A stretch of DNA of 7,619 nucleotides from Patescibacteria group bacterium (GTDB taxonomy: Bacteria; Patescibacteriota; Minisyncoccia; Phycocordibacterales; JAGLOS01): positions 1 through 7,619 of the forward strand of contig JAHIYV010000065.1 of the NCBI GenBank assembly GCA_018814635.1, read 5' to 3'. Made by a program: the position numbers and the translations under genes. A model generated the notes under the pieces. That model had not been told where the DNA came from. It saw nothing but the letters and a program-made list of their open reading frames with translations, and did not search any database. Positions 1 through 6,663 of this stretch are shown piece by piece. Positions within the stretch are counted from its first letter, which is position 1. The number at the start of each line of letters is the position of its first letter.

Positions 1-197
1 ATACTTGCTTCAATTCGTTGAATTCTTTCTTGTCCCATATTGTCAACATTCCCATCACTCTCATTTTTGATTTCAGTTTCACTCTTGGGAAAATTTTTCA
101 TTTCCTCCTCAATTTCTTTGATGAGGTTGTCAATGTATTTTTTATCCTCAGTGCTTAGTTTTTGAACCCCCTCTTTTTCTGCAATTATTTGTTCCAT
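1..197 (-). CDS. Hypothetical protein, N-terminal part only (runs off the left edge)
   Basis: An open frame starts with ATG at 197-195 and reads leftward to the window edge without a stop, giving 65 complete codons. The protein begins MEQIIAEKEGVQKLSTEDKK and is rich in Glu, Lys, Asn and Ile. It contains a charged, probably helical segment (IKEIEEEMK, about residues 24-32), then a polar stretch. There is no signal peptide or membrane segment in the visible part. I do not recognise the family, and most of the gene is probably outside the window. A TATAAT box (206-211, minus strand) lies immediately upstream, so the mRNA would start within a few bases of the ATG. No Shine-Dalgarno motif is seen. 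It is divergent from the M23 peptidase gene. The frame is probably real because the start, the promoter and the uninterrupted reading agree, but the function is unknown. Confidence 0.6.
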   Translation of the reverse strand, partial: MEQIIAEKEGVQKLSTEDKKYIDNLIKEIEEEMKNFPKSETEIKNESDGNVDNMGQERIQRIEAS

Positions 198-205
198 TAA
201 AATTT

Positions 206-211
206 ATTATA
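206..211 (-). promoter_or_regulatory. -10 box (TATAAT) for the leftward gene
   Basis: The minus strand reads a perfect TATAAT here, 8 bases before the ATG at 197. Transcription should therefore begin at about 199-200, leaving a leader of only two or three bases. No good -35 hexamer is visible 16-18 bp upstream (the best is GAGAAA), so this rests on the -10 box and its position. Confidence 0.45.
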
Positions 212-257
212 CAACATTTTTGAAAATTTTTCTCATTCTCATTTTTAATATTTTTAC

Positions 258-285
258 TTGACTTTATATTGATATCATTTATCAT
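258..285 (+). promoter_or_regulatory. Sigma-70-type promoter for the M23 peptidase gene
   Basis: TTGACT (258-263) and TATCAT (280-285) are separated by 16 bp. The start point would be near 292, giving an untranslated leader of about 150 bases before the TTG at 442. That is much longer than for the other genes here. The leader holds a small hairpin (GAAAA/TTTTC, 334-347) and a GGAGG site at 422-426. Confidence 0.5.
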
Positions 286-421
286 ATAAAAGATAAGATT
301 TGATGTCTGAAAGTTTGAGTATATTAGATTCTAGAAAAACTGTTTTCAAATTTAAAATTAAGGCTTATTCATACAAAAAAACAAGATTCCGACTCTGGGG
401 ATGCCAAAAAAGGGCTGAGTT

Positions 422-426
422 GGAGG
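422..426 (+). promoter_or_regulatory. Shine-Dalgarno site GGAGG upstream of the M23 gene
   Basis: This is the only strong Shine-Dalgarno sequence in front of a gene in this window. It lies 15 bases before the in-frame TTG at 442, which is too far for an ideal fit. It lies 7 bases before a GTG at 434, which is ideal, but that GTG is in another frame and stops after seven codons. It therefore bears directly on the start or frameshift question for this gene. Confidence 0.45.
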
Positions 427-441
427 ATAAAAAGTGAGAAA

Positions 442-1488
442 TTGGGTTTTTTACTAAAAAAGCCTGTTTTTGGGTATTCTTTAATGGTATTTTTTGTAAC
501 TTTTCCTCTGTTTGTAGCGCAGGCGGGTTTCTTCTCTTTTTTTCAAAATACCTTTGAGTCCGTAAGAGTGGGCTTACACAGACCAAAAGAAAATTCGCAA
601 AATATGGCATTATTATACGCAGCTGTTCACACTGATCCCAATCCTTCTAAAGGAGGAGGAGGCATTACGATTGCGTATGACACAGCTCTTCTGCCAGAAA
701 TAGGGCCACAGGATGCATTGGTTGATACCAGTGTTACCAGTAAAAAAGAGCCAAAAAGTGACCAAATAAGTATTTATGTGGTGAGAGAAGGCGATTCTCT
801 TTCTCAGATTGCAAAAATGTTTGGCGTATCCACCAAAACTATTATATGGGCAAATGATATTGGAAGTAAAGGAATTATACGCCCCGGGGAACAACTTGTC
901 ATTTTACCTGTTTCCGGAGTACGGCACACCGTTGTAAAAGGAGACACTCTTTCTGGTCTTGCTAGAAAATACAATAGCGCTATTAAAGAAATTCTTGAAT
1001 TAAATGGTTTTGAAACAGACCACACTCTTTCCATTGGTGATAGTGTGATTATTCCGGGAGGAGAAATGGTTGAGCCAACAAAAGAACAAAGTCGCGCTTA
1101 TACAAAAAATATTATCAACAACTCTCGCGCATATGCCGGTTATTATATTAGACCGATTATGGGTGGTGTAAAAACACAAGGAATACATGGTTATAATGCG
1201 ATAGACCTTGCGTCGTCATATGGTACTTCAATTTTAGCATCTGCTTCAGGAGAAGTTATTTTAAGCAAATCTGCCCCCGGTAACCCATGGTTTGGTGGTT
1301 ATGGTAATTATATTGTAGTTCAACACAATAATGGTACTCAAACAGTGTATGCTCATTTAAGTCAAAACCTCGTAAAACGCGGTTGGAAAGTAGTACAAGG
1401 GCAAGTGATTGGCTACATGGGATCCACCGGTAACTCAACAGGAAACCACCTCCACTTCGAAATTCGCGGAGCGGTTAATCCGTTTTAG
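442..1488 (+). CDS. Secreted LysM-LysM-M23 metallopeptidase (cell-wall hydrolase)
   Basis: The 348-residue protein probably binds peptidoglycan through its LysM domains and cuts peptide cross-bridges outside the membrane. Residues 1-28 look like a signal peptide: Lys6-Lys7, a hydrophobic stretch from about 13 to 25, then Ala26-Gln27-Ala28 as a cleavage motif. A low-complexity linker follows, with a Gly run at 71-74. LysM 1 spans about 111-156 (YVVREGDSLSQIAKMFGV) and LysM 2 about 161-205 (HTVVKGDTLSGLARKY). The M23 domain is about 234-348, with Asp255, His305 (YAHLS) and the HLH pair His336/His338 (TGNHLHFE) as metal-site residues. At the first zinc-ligand position of the usual HxGxD motif there is Tyr251 (YNAID), with a His at 249. 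The protein ends just after the catalytic core, at NPF. The start is uncertain: TTG 442 keeps the basic residues ahead of the hydrophobic core, while ATG 484 would remove them. The gene stands alone with its own promoter. Confidence 0.86.
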   Translation: MGFLLKKPVFGYSLMVFFVTFPLFVAQAGFFSFFQNTFESVRVGLHRPKENSQNMALLYAAVHTDPNPSKGGGGITIAYDTALLPEIGPQDALVDTSVTSKKEPKSDQISIYVVREGDSLSQIAKMFGVSTKTIIWANDIGSKGIIRPGEQLVILPVSGVRHTVVKGDTLSGLARKYNSAIKEILELNGFETDHTLSIGDSVIIPGGEMVEPTKEQSRAYTKNIINNSRAYAGYYIRPIMGGVKTQGIHGYNAIDLASSYGTSILASASGEVILSKSAPGNPWFGGYGNYIVVQHNNGTQTVYAHLSQNLVKRGWKVVQGQVIGYMGSTGNSTGNHLHFEIRGAVNPF

Positions 1489-1502
1489 GTTGTATCTTGA
1501 AT

Positions 1503-1546
1503 AAAAAAAGAACGCATCCTGTCTCTAAGCGAAGGTAGGATGTGTT
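1503..1546 (-). terminator. Intrinsic terminator read on the minus strand
   Basis: AACGCATCCT (1511-1520) pairs with AGGATGTGTT (1537-1546), giving a 10-bp stem with one G-T pair around a 16-base loop. On the minus strand the stem is followed by C and seven T (complement of 1503-1510), a classical terminator. On the plus strand the following bases are AACTACTC, so it would be weak for the M23 transcript. No minus-strand gene is seen to its right in this window. Confidence 0.55.
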
Positions 1547-1603
1547 AACTACTCAGGGTTTATGGCTTTATTTTTTGTTTTAATTTCTATTTTGTCTACG
1601 AAA

Positions 1604-1612
1604 TGATAAAAT
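1604..1612 (+). promoter_or_regulatory. Extended -10 promoter of the tsaE-polA-holA run
   Basis: TGATAAAAT combines the extended TGn motif with a five-of-six match to TATAAT. Seven bases further lies the A of the ATG at 1619, so the transcript could start exactly on the start codon. The -35 region is poor (TTCTAT at 1585-1590), as is usual for extended -10 promoters. No Shine-Dalgarno motif is present. Confidence 0.45.
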
Positions 1613-1618
1613 AAAAAG

Positions 1619-2062
1619 ATGAAAGAATATCACGCCAATAAGACAGATTTATTTAATATAGCGAAACAGCTGGTTTTTGATTGTGAAAAAATAGAATCAG
1701 GGAGGGCTGTGGTTTTAGCTCTTCAAGGGGAGCTTGGGGCAGGAAAGACGACTCTTACTCAACATATTGCGAAGGTTTTTGGAATTAAAAAAAATATTAC
1801 CAGCCCAACTTTTGTGATTGAGAAAATTTATAATATTCCCAAACAAACACAAAGTAAGTTTTCTAAACTGGTTCATATTGATGCGTATCGTTTACAAAAT
1901 AAGGCAGAGCTTAATACGCTTGGGTGGGGTGAATCATTGGATAACTCCACCAACATTATTGTAATTGAGTGGTCTGAAAATATCTCAACCGCCTTGCCTC
2001 AAAATACAATTTGGGTCACACTTAAACATATTGATGAAAAATTGCGGAACATAAAATGGTAA
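1619..2062 (+). CDS. tsaE: tRNA threonylcarbamoyladenosine (t6A37) biosynthesis ATPase TsaE
   Basis: TsaE is the P-loop ATPase that works with TsaB and TsaD to place threonylcarbamoyl on A37 of ANN-decoding tRNAs in the cytoplasm. The 147-residue protein has the normal family length. The Walker A loop is at 37-45 (GELGAGKTT), the switch-like SPTFVI at 62-67, the family signature HIDAYRL at 86-92, and the Walker B-like segment VIEWSEN at 115-121. The start is the first ATG of the frame and lies one promoter-length after an extended -10 box, with no ribosome binding site. It is first in a tight run: its TAA is directly followed by the ATG of polA. TsaB and TsaD are not in the window. The call is secure from the motifs. 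Confidence 0.94.
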   Translation: MKEYHANKTDLFNIAKQLVFDCEKIESGRAVVLALQGELGAGKTTLTQHIAKVFGIKKNITSPTFVIEKIYNIPKQTQSKFSKLVHIDAYRLQNKAELNTLGWGESLDNSTNIIVIEWSENISTALPQNTIWVTLKHIDEKLRNIKW

Positions 2063-4486
2063 ATGATATTTATGGAGAAAAAAAATAAAACCAAAAATAA
2101 AAAACAACAACAAATTTTAGTTTTGCTTGATGTTCATGCGATATTACATCGCGCGTATCATGCTATGCCAAATTTTTTTTCTAAAAAAGGGGAGCCAACT
2201 GGCGCGCTTTATGGTGTTTGCGCAATGATTATAAAAATCATCGCCGACTTGAAGCCGGATTATATTATTGCTTGTTATGATTTACCAAAACCGACATTTC
2301 GGCACGAGGTGTATGCAGAATATAAACAAGGGCGCGCGAAATCGGACGAGGAGTTAGTTGTTCAAATAAAAAGATCAAGAGACATTTTTGATGTTTTTGA
2401 AATACCAATATATGAAGCGGAGGGTTTTGAAGCAGATGATATTTTGGGTACAATTGTTAAAAAAGTAAAACAAAACAAAAATCTGCAAACAATTATTGCC
2501 TCTGGTGATATGGACACATTGCAATTAGTTGATGACAAACAAGTTTGTGTTTATACTCTCAAAAAAGGAATAAACGATACAATACTTTATGACGAAAAAG
2601 CTGTGATAGACAGATTTGGTTTTGTTCCTGATTTACTTCCAGACTACAAAGGACTACGGGGAGATCCGTCAGATAACATTATTGGAATAAAGGGGATTGG
2701 AGAAAAAACAGCCACAACTTTAATTACGCAATTTGGTAGTATTGAAAAAATTTATAAAGCTCTTAAAAACAATAAACAGGCATTTTTAGATTTGAAAATA
2801 ACACCAAGAATTATTCAGCTTCTTATAGATAATAAAGACGAAGCACTTTTTTCTAAAACCCTAGCGACGATTAGACTTGATGCGCCGATTGATTTTGAGA
2901 TTCCGAAAACAATATGGAACGAAACCATTGATATTAACAAAGTAGACAAACTTTTTAACGAACTTGATTTTCGCAATATGTCGGCGCGTCTTAAAAACAC
3001 AATTAAACAAGAAGAACCCCAAAACGCGCAAAACACAGCGGAAAAAAAAGACAGCGAAAACAAAAAAGGGGAAATTAACGAGGAAGAATTATGTCGCGCC
3101 AAAATAGCTCTTTGGCTTATTAATTCCGATTCTACTAATCCAACACTTGAAGATATTTTGACATTCACGGGTAAAGAAAATTTCAAAGAAGCTGTACTTG
3201 TTTTGCTCGAAGAATTAAAAGAAAAAAAACTAACCAAGCTCTATTATGATATTGAACTCCCTCTTATTCCAATTTTAGACGCGGCGCAAAAAAGAGGGAT
3301 TATTGTGGATGTTCCACATTTTCAAAATCTCTCTAAAACATATCACCAAAAACTAGATAGTCTTGAAAAAGAAATATGGAAAATGGCGGGAGAAGAATTT
3401 AACATCAATTCCCCAAAACAACTCGCTGAAATTCTCTTTGATAAAATGCAACTTTCTGTTAAGGGATTAAAAAAAACAGCGGGTGGCGCGCGTTCCACAC
3501 GAGAATCAGAGTTGGTGAAATTACAAAATGAACATAAAATAATTGCTGTACTTCTTGACTACCGTGAGTTGCAAAAACTTCTCTCTACTTATATTGATAC
3601 AATTCCACAGATGGTTAATAGTAACAGTCGTGTGCATTCTACTCTTCACCAAACAGGCACAACAACAGGGAGAATGTCCTCATCCAATCCCAATATGCAG
3701 AATATTCCGGCTCACAGTGAAATGAGTATTGCGATACGCAAAGGATTTGTGGCGACAGAAGGTTTTAGTTTGGTTGCCCTTGATTATTCCCAAATAGAAG
3801 TGAGGGTGCTAGCGATGCTTTCGAAAGATAAAAAACTTACTGATATTTTTCACAAAAAAGAAGACATACATGCTGCCATGGCGGCGTTTATGTTTGAGGT
3901 ACATAAAGATGAAGTTACAAAAGAAATGAGGAGAGAAGCGAAAGTTGTAAATTTTGGCATGATATATGGTATGGGAATTAATGCACTTCATACGCAACTT
4001 GGGGGTACTCGCGCGGAGGCGCAAGAATTTTACAATAATTATTTTAGAAAATTTCCAACCATTAAGAAGTACTTTGAAGAAACCAAACAAAAAGCGCGAG
4101 ATATGGGGTATACAGAAACTTTATTTGGGAGGCGCAGATATTTTGGCGGTATGACTTCTCATATTCCATATATTCGCGCAATGGCCGAACGGATGGCGGT
4201 TAATGCTCCTATCCAAGGTACAGCAGCGGATATTATTAAAATTGCTATGCGCGCGGCCGACGAGGAGTTGCAAAAAAAGAAATACAAAGATGATACCCAC
4301 TTAATTCTTCAAGTACACGATGAACTTATTTATGAAATAAAAAATGAAAAAATAGACGATGCCATAGAAATTATTTCAGAAGCAATGCAAAACATTTCTG
4401 ATTTTTCAATACCACTTGAAGTTAGTGTTTCCGCCGGACAAAATTTAGGGGAAATGGAGTCGTATAAAAAACAAAAACTATTATGA
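2063..4486 (+). CDS. polA: DNA polymerase I with 5' nuclease, lacking a recognisable 3'-5' exonuclease
   Basis: Pol I removes RNA primers and fills gaps in replication and repair. The 807-residue protein begins with a Lys-rich tail (to about 17), then the 5' nuclease (about 18-310) with acidic residues Asp23, Glu123/Asp125/Asp126, Asp149/Asp151, Asp201/Asp204 and the helix-hairpin motif KGIGEKTA (210-217). Residues 311-340 are a charged linker. Only about 60 residues (341-400) stand where the proofreading domain would be, and its catalytic Asp/Glu motifs are absent. The polymerase domain follows: TTGRMSSSNPNMQNIP (534-549), motif A DYSQIE (574-579), the O helix with Arg623, Arg624, Lys627, Asn630, Phe631 and Tyr635, NAPIQGTAADIIK (714-726), and motif C HDE (752-754). 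All polymerase catalytic residues look intact. ATG 2072 is an alternative start three codons in. It abuts tsaE (TAAATG) and overlaps the next gene by ATGA. It ends in TGA, which supports the standard bacterial code. Confidence 0.96.
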   Translation: MIFMEKKNKTKNKKQQQILVLLDVHAILHRAYHAMPNFFSKKGEPTGALYGVCAMIIKIIADLKPDYIIACYDLPKPTFRHEVYAEYKQGRAKSDEELVVQIKRSRDIFDVFEIPIYEAEGFEADDILGTIVKKVKQNKNLQTIIASGDMDTLQLVDDKQVCVYTLKKGINDTILYDEKAVIDRFGFVPDLLPDYKGLRGDPSDNIIGIKGIGEKTATTLITQFGSIEKIYKALKNNKQAFLDLKITPRIIQLLIDNKDEALFSKTLATIRLDAPIDFEIPKTIWNETIDINKVDKLFNELDFRNMSARLKNTIKQEEPQNAQNTAEKKDSENKKGEINEEELCRAKIALWLINSDSTNPTLEDILTFTGKENFKEAVLVLLEELKEKKLTKLYYDIELPLIPILDAAQKRGIIVDVPHFQNLSKTYHQKLDSLEKEIWKMAGEEFNINSPKQLAEILFDKMQLSVKGLKKTAGGARSTRESELVKLQNEHKIIAVLLDYRELQKLLSTYIDTIPQMVNSNSRVHSTLHQTGTTTGRMSSSNPNMQNIPAHSEMSIAIRKGFVATEGFSLVALDYSQIEVRVLAMLSKDKKLTDIFHKKEDIHAAMAAFMFEVHKDEVTKEMRREAKVVNFGMIYGMGINALHTQLGGTRAEAQEFYNNYFRKFPTIKKYFEETKQKARDMGYTETLFGRRRYFGGMTSHIPYIRAMAERMAVNAPIQGTAADIIKIAMRAADEELQKKKYKDDTHLILQVHDELIYEIKNEKIDDAIEIISEAMQNISDFSIPLEVSVSAGQNLGEMESYKKQKLL

Positions 4487-5208
4487 TTATTTTAATCTAT
4501 GGAACAGACATAGACAGCGTTCTTAAGGTGTCGCGTAAGCATTTGGATACTTTAATAATCAAACGACCAGAGGCAAGATTTTTCAAGATAGACAATGAAA
4601 CTTTTCAACAGGCTGAATTTGAAGAATTAATTTGTGGTCAAGGATTGTTTGATAGAAAATTTATAGTACAGCTAGACCGAGTTTTTGAAAACACAGAGGC
4701 AAAAGATTTTATACTTCAAAATGTAACAAAAATGGCAGAATCAGAAAACGCGTTCGTGATAACAGAAGACAAACTTACAAAACCAATTTTTGAAAAAATT
4801 AAAAAAGTTGCGTTAAAAACAGAAGAGTTTAATAAAAAAGAAGTTACAAAAAAAGAATTTAATATATTTTTACTTACTGACGCTTTTGGCAAAAGAGACA
4901 AAAAACAAATGTGGATTTTGTTATACCAAGTGCTACGCGCGGGATTGAAACCAGAACAAATTCACGGTGTGTTATTTAGCCAAGTAAAAAATATAGCGTT
5001 TGTAAAATGGGCAGAAAAAGAAAAAATAGAACCAAACCAATTAAGCATACATCCTTTCGCGCAAAAAAAAGCGAGAAGTTTTGTCAAAAATTTTTCCCAA
5101 ACAGAAATTGAAAGCTTGTCACGACAATTATTAACAATATACCACAACGCGCATATGGGAGGAGATGAGTTGCCCATCGCGCTAGAAAAATTTGTACTTA
5201 ATTTGTAA
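4483..5208 (+). CDS. holA: Probable DNA polymerase III delta subunit (clamp loader), divergent and short
   Basis: The delta subunit opens the sliding clamp within the clamp-loader complex. This 241-residue protein is shorter than the usual roughly 330-340. It begins MIILIYGTD, like the delta N-terminal strand where a degenerate P-loop would be, and the middle has the delta-like acidic/aromatic pattern GQGLFDRKFIVQLDRVF (52-68). The C-terminal half fits the delta domain III layout: LLTDAFGKRDKKQMWILLYQVL, then GVLFSQVKNIAF, then the family-like SIHPFAQKKA (about 188-197) and a final helix ending in LEKFVLNL. No ATPase motif is expected or seen. The ATG overlaps the polA stop as ATGA, so translation is probably coupled. 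I am fairly but not fully sure of the family. If it is not delta, it is still an operon partner of polA. Confidence 0.68.
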   Translation: MIILIYGTDIDSVLKVSRKHLDTLIIKRPEARFFKIDNETFQQAEFEELICGQGLFDRKFIVQLDRVFENTEAKDFILQNVTKMAESENAFVITEDKLTKPIFEKIKKVALKTEEFNKKEVTKKEFNIFLLTDAFGKRDKKQMWILLYQVLRAGLKPEQIHGVLFSQVKNIAFVKWAEKEKIEPNQLSIHPFAQKKARSFVKNFSQTEIESLSRQLLTIYHNAHMGGDELPIALEKFVLNL

Positions 5209-5230
5209 TAATTTTTAAAATAAAAATTAT
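5208..5230 (+). terminator. Possible weak AT-only hairpin after the holA-like gene
   Basis: ATAATTTTTA (5208-5217) and TAAAAATTAT (5221-5230) form a 10-bp stem with an AAA loop, starting at the last base of the stop codon. It has no G-C pairs and no proper U tract, so termination is doubtful. It is a perfect inverted repeat at the operon end. Confidence 0.25.
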
Positions 5231-5405
5231 CACGGAATTTTAACAAATTTATTATCCCATAATGACTTAGTTAAAAGACAGCAGCTTAGTCGCTTCGGCA
5301 AAGGAAGAGGAGTGTTCTATTTACGAAGTTGAAAAGCTCTTAGGCCTCCGCCTATCAAAAAAAGTGCTGGGAGCTCAGCCTCCATCAGATCTTAGTTGCT
5401 CGTTC

Positions 5406-5459
5406 ACAATGAGCGACAATGAGCGAGGTTGAACCTCGCTCACGCAACCTCGCTCACGC
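5406..5459. repeat. Compound repeat: 10-bp tandem pair, palindrome, 14-bp tandem pair
   Basis: ACAATGAGCG occurs twice in tandem (5406-5415, 5416-5425). It runs into a palindrome with arms GAGCGAGGTT (5421-5430) and AACCTCGCTC (5432-5441) around one G. The right arm starts a 14-bp unit, AACCTCGCTCACGC, that is itself duplicated exactly (5432-5445, 5446-5459). Either copy of the right arm can pair with the left arm, so RNA from here could form two alternative hairpins. Confidence 0.8.
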
Positions 5460-5467
5460 ACTAAAAT

Positions 5468-5496
5468 TTGTTTTCTTGTATAAAAAAAGCTATTAT
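5468..5496 (+). promoter_or_regulatory. Sigma-70-type promoter for the PfkB kinase gene
   Basis: TTGTTT (5468-5473) and TATTAT (5491-5496) have an ideal 17-bp spacer. The start point would be about 5503, leaving a leader of about 49 bases before the ATG at 5552. This leader contains a nine-codon reading frame and a hairpin. Confidence 0.5.
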
Positions 5497-5526
5497 TTAA
5501 GGATTATGGTGTATTTTAAAAGTGAA

Positions 5527-5541
5527 GGAAGCTGAGCTTCC
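5527..5541 (+). promoter_or_regulatory. Hairpin in the kinase leader, overlapping the stop of a short upstream frame
   Basis: GGAAGC (5527-5532) and GCTTCC (5536-5541) form a six-bp stem around TGA. A small frame, ATG 5506 to TGA 5533-5535 (MVYFKSEGS), ends exactly in this loop, 16 bases before the kinase ATG. This could be a leader peptide with a regulatory hairpin, or chance. There is no U tract, so it is not a terminator. Confidence 0.3.
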
Positions 5542-5551
5542 CTCAAATATT

Positions 5552-6562
5552 ATGAAAAACATGAAAGACATAAAAAAAGAGTTTGATTTTGTAGCCATAG
5601 GAGATATTACTACGGACGCTTTTATTCATATTACAAATGCGAGCGTTTATCACGACAACAAAAGCAACGAGGATAAAATTTGTTTAACAAACGGAGCAAA
5701 AATTCCTTATGATTTCACGAAAGTAATTCCCGGAGTGGGAAATAGTCCGAATGCGGCAGTAAGCGCTACGCGCCTTGGATTAAAAACGGCGCTGGTAACT
5801 AATTTAGGTGATGATGATAACGGGAAAGAGATTTTAAGGGCGCTTGAAAAAAATGATATTGATGATTGTTTTGTTCGTGTTCATGAGAATAAAAACAGCA
5901 ACTATCACTACATTTTGTGGCATGGAACGGAACGAACAATTTTAATTAAGCACGAAGAATACAATTATGAGCTTCCTGACATAGGAGAACCAAAATGGAT
6001 TTATTTAAGTTCTGTTGGCGAAAATTCATTAGAATATCACCAAGCCCTTGTTCTGTATTTCAACACTCATCCAAATACAAAAATTGCATTTCAGCCAGGA
6101 ACCTATCAGGTTAAACTTGGGTATGAAAAATTGAAAGAAGTTTATAAACTAACGGAGGTATTTTTCTGTAATCTACAAGAAGCGCAAACTATTTTACAAA
6201 CAAATGAATCAAGTGGAACAAAACTGGTGCAAGAAATATCCTTACTGGGACCCAAAATTGTTGTTATTACTGATGGCGAAAAAGGAGCGTATGCTTGCGA
6301 TGCACTAAGTGCGTGGTTTATTCCCGTCTATCCAACAGATAAGCCACCTCTTGAAAGAACAGGCGCGGGAGATTCATTTGCAAGCTCGTTCATCTCAGCG
6401 CTCGCGCTTGGCAGAAGTATAGAAGAGGCACTTTCGTGGGGAGCAATCAACGCGTCTTTTGTCGTACACCATATTGGCGCACAAGAAGGACTGCTCTCTC
6501 ACGAAGAACTAGAAAAACATCTAAAAAATTGTCCTGAAAATTATAGAGCAGAGAAAATTTAA
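5552..6562 (+). CDS. PfkB/ribokinase-family carbohydrate (or nucleoside) kinase
   Basis: This enzyme transfers the ATP gamma-phosphate to a sugar or nucleoside; the substrate cannot be told from sequence. From ATG 5552 it has 336 residues, a normal length. The N-terminal strand is FDFVAIGDITTDAFI, the first PfkB signature is the variant GVGNSPNAAVSATRLG in place of the usual GGNxxN, followed by NLGDDDNGKEIL. The second signature is ERTGAGDSFASSFISALALG, in which the Asp is the catalytic base and GAG forms the anion hole. ITDGEKGAYA precedes it as in the family. The frame is open back to GTG 5522, which would add ten residues (KEAELPSNI). I prefer ATG 5552 or ATG 5561 because family homology should begin at FDFVAIGD and because the upstream part is a hairpin. 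No Shine-Dalgarno site is seen. It is transcribed alone from its own promoter. Confidence 0.88.
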   Translation: MKNMKDIKKEFDFVAIGDITTDAFIHITNASVYHDNKSNEDKICLTNGAKIPYDFTKVIPGVGNSPNAAVSATRLGLKTALVTNLGDDDNGKEILRALEKNDIDDCFVRVHENKNSNYHYILWHGTERTILIKHEEYNYELPDIGEPKWIYLSSVGENSLEYHQALVLYFNTHPNTKIAFQPGTYQVKLGYEKLKEVYKLTEVFFCNLQEAQTILQTNESSGTKLVQEISLLGPKIVVITDGEKGAYACDALSAWFIPVYPTDKPPLERTGAGDSFASSFISALALGRSIEEALSWGAINASFVVHHIGAQEGLLSHEELEKHLKNCPENYRAEKI

Positions 6563-6663
6563 TTATTTCTATTATTAGACCTGTCCCCAAACATAAATGT
6601 CGTTCCTTATTAGTTTGTAGTAAGTAACTTGTAGTTGGTGGATTTATATTTTTACCCCATGGC

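Larger units (their letters stand above)
5209..5551. other. Gene-free spacer filled with small palindromes and repeats
   Basis: No convincing gene is present. From left to right it holds the AT hairpin next to the holA stop, then CTTAGTTAAAAG (5266-5277), which is repeated exactly at 7546-7557. Next come small GC-rich inverted repeats such as TAGGC-CTCC-GCCTA (about 5340-5355) and GCTGGGAGCTCAGC. A cluster of tandem and palindromic units occupies 5406-5459, and the promoter and leader of the kinase gene occupy 5468-5551. The GC-rich palindromes contrast with the AT-rich background. Confidence 0.55.

Noticed and set aside
365..610. An 81-codon minus-strand frame opposite the M23 leader and signal peptide
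   Set aside because: It is antisense to a well-supported gene, and its Phe/Leu/Lys-rich content mirrors the AT-rich opposite strand. No family is recognised.
2815..3237. A 140-codon minus-strand frame inside polA (Ser/Phe/Leu rich)
   Set aside because: It is a shadow of the polA frame: polA is continuous and domain-consistent here, and the antisense protein shows no motif.
4483..4486. Possible use of TGA as a glycine codon (alternative code)
   Set aside because: polA ends naturally at this TGA, right after a full-length polymerase domain, and the next gene starts at the overlapping ATG, so TGA is a stop.
5406..5459. Tandem repeats considered as a CRISPR array
   Set aside because: There are only two 10-bp and two 14-bp units, directly adjacent and without spacers, and no cas gene is in the window.
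5522..5551. GTG 5522 as the kinase start
   Set aside because: It is open in frame, but the added residues are encoded by a perfect hairpin and precede the expected family start at FDFVAIGD. Not excluded, only less likely.
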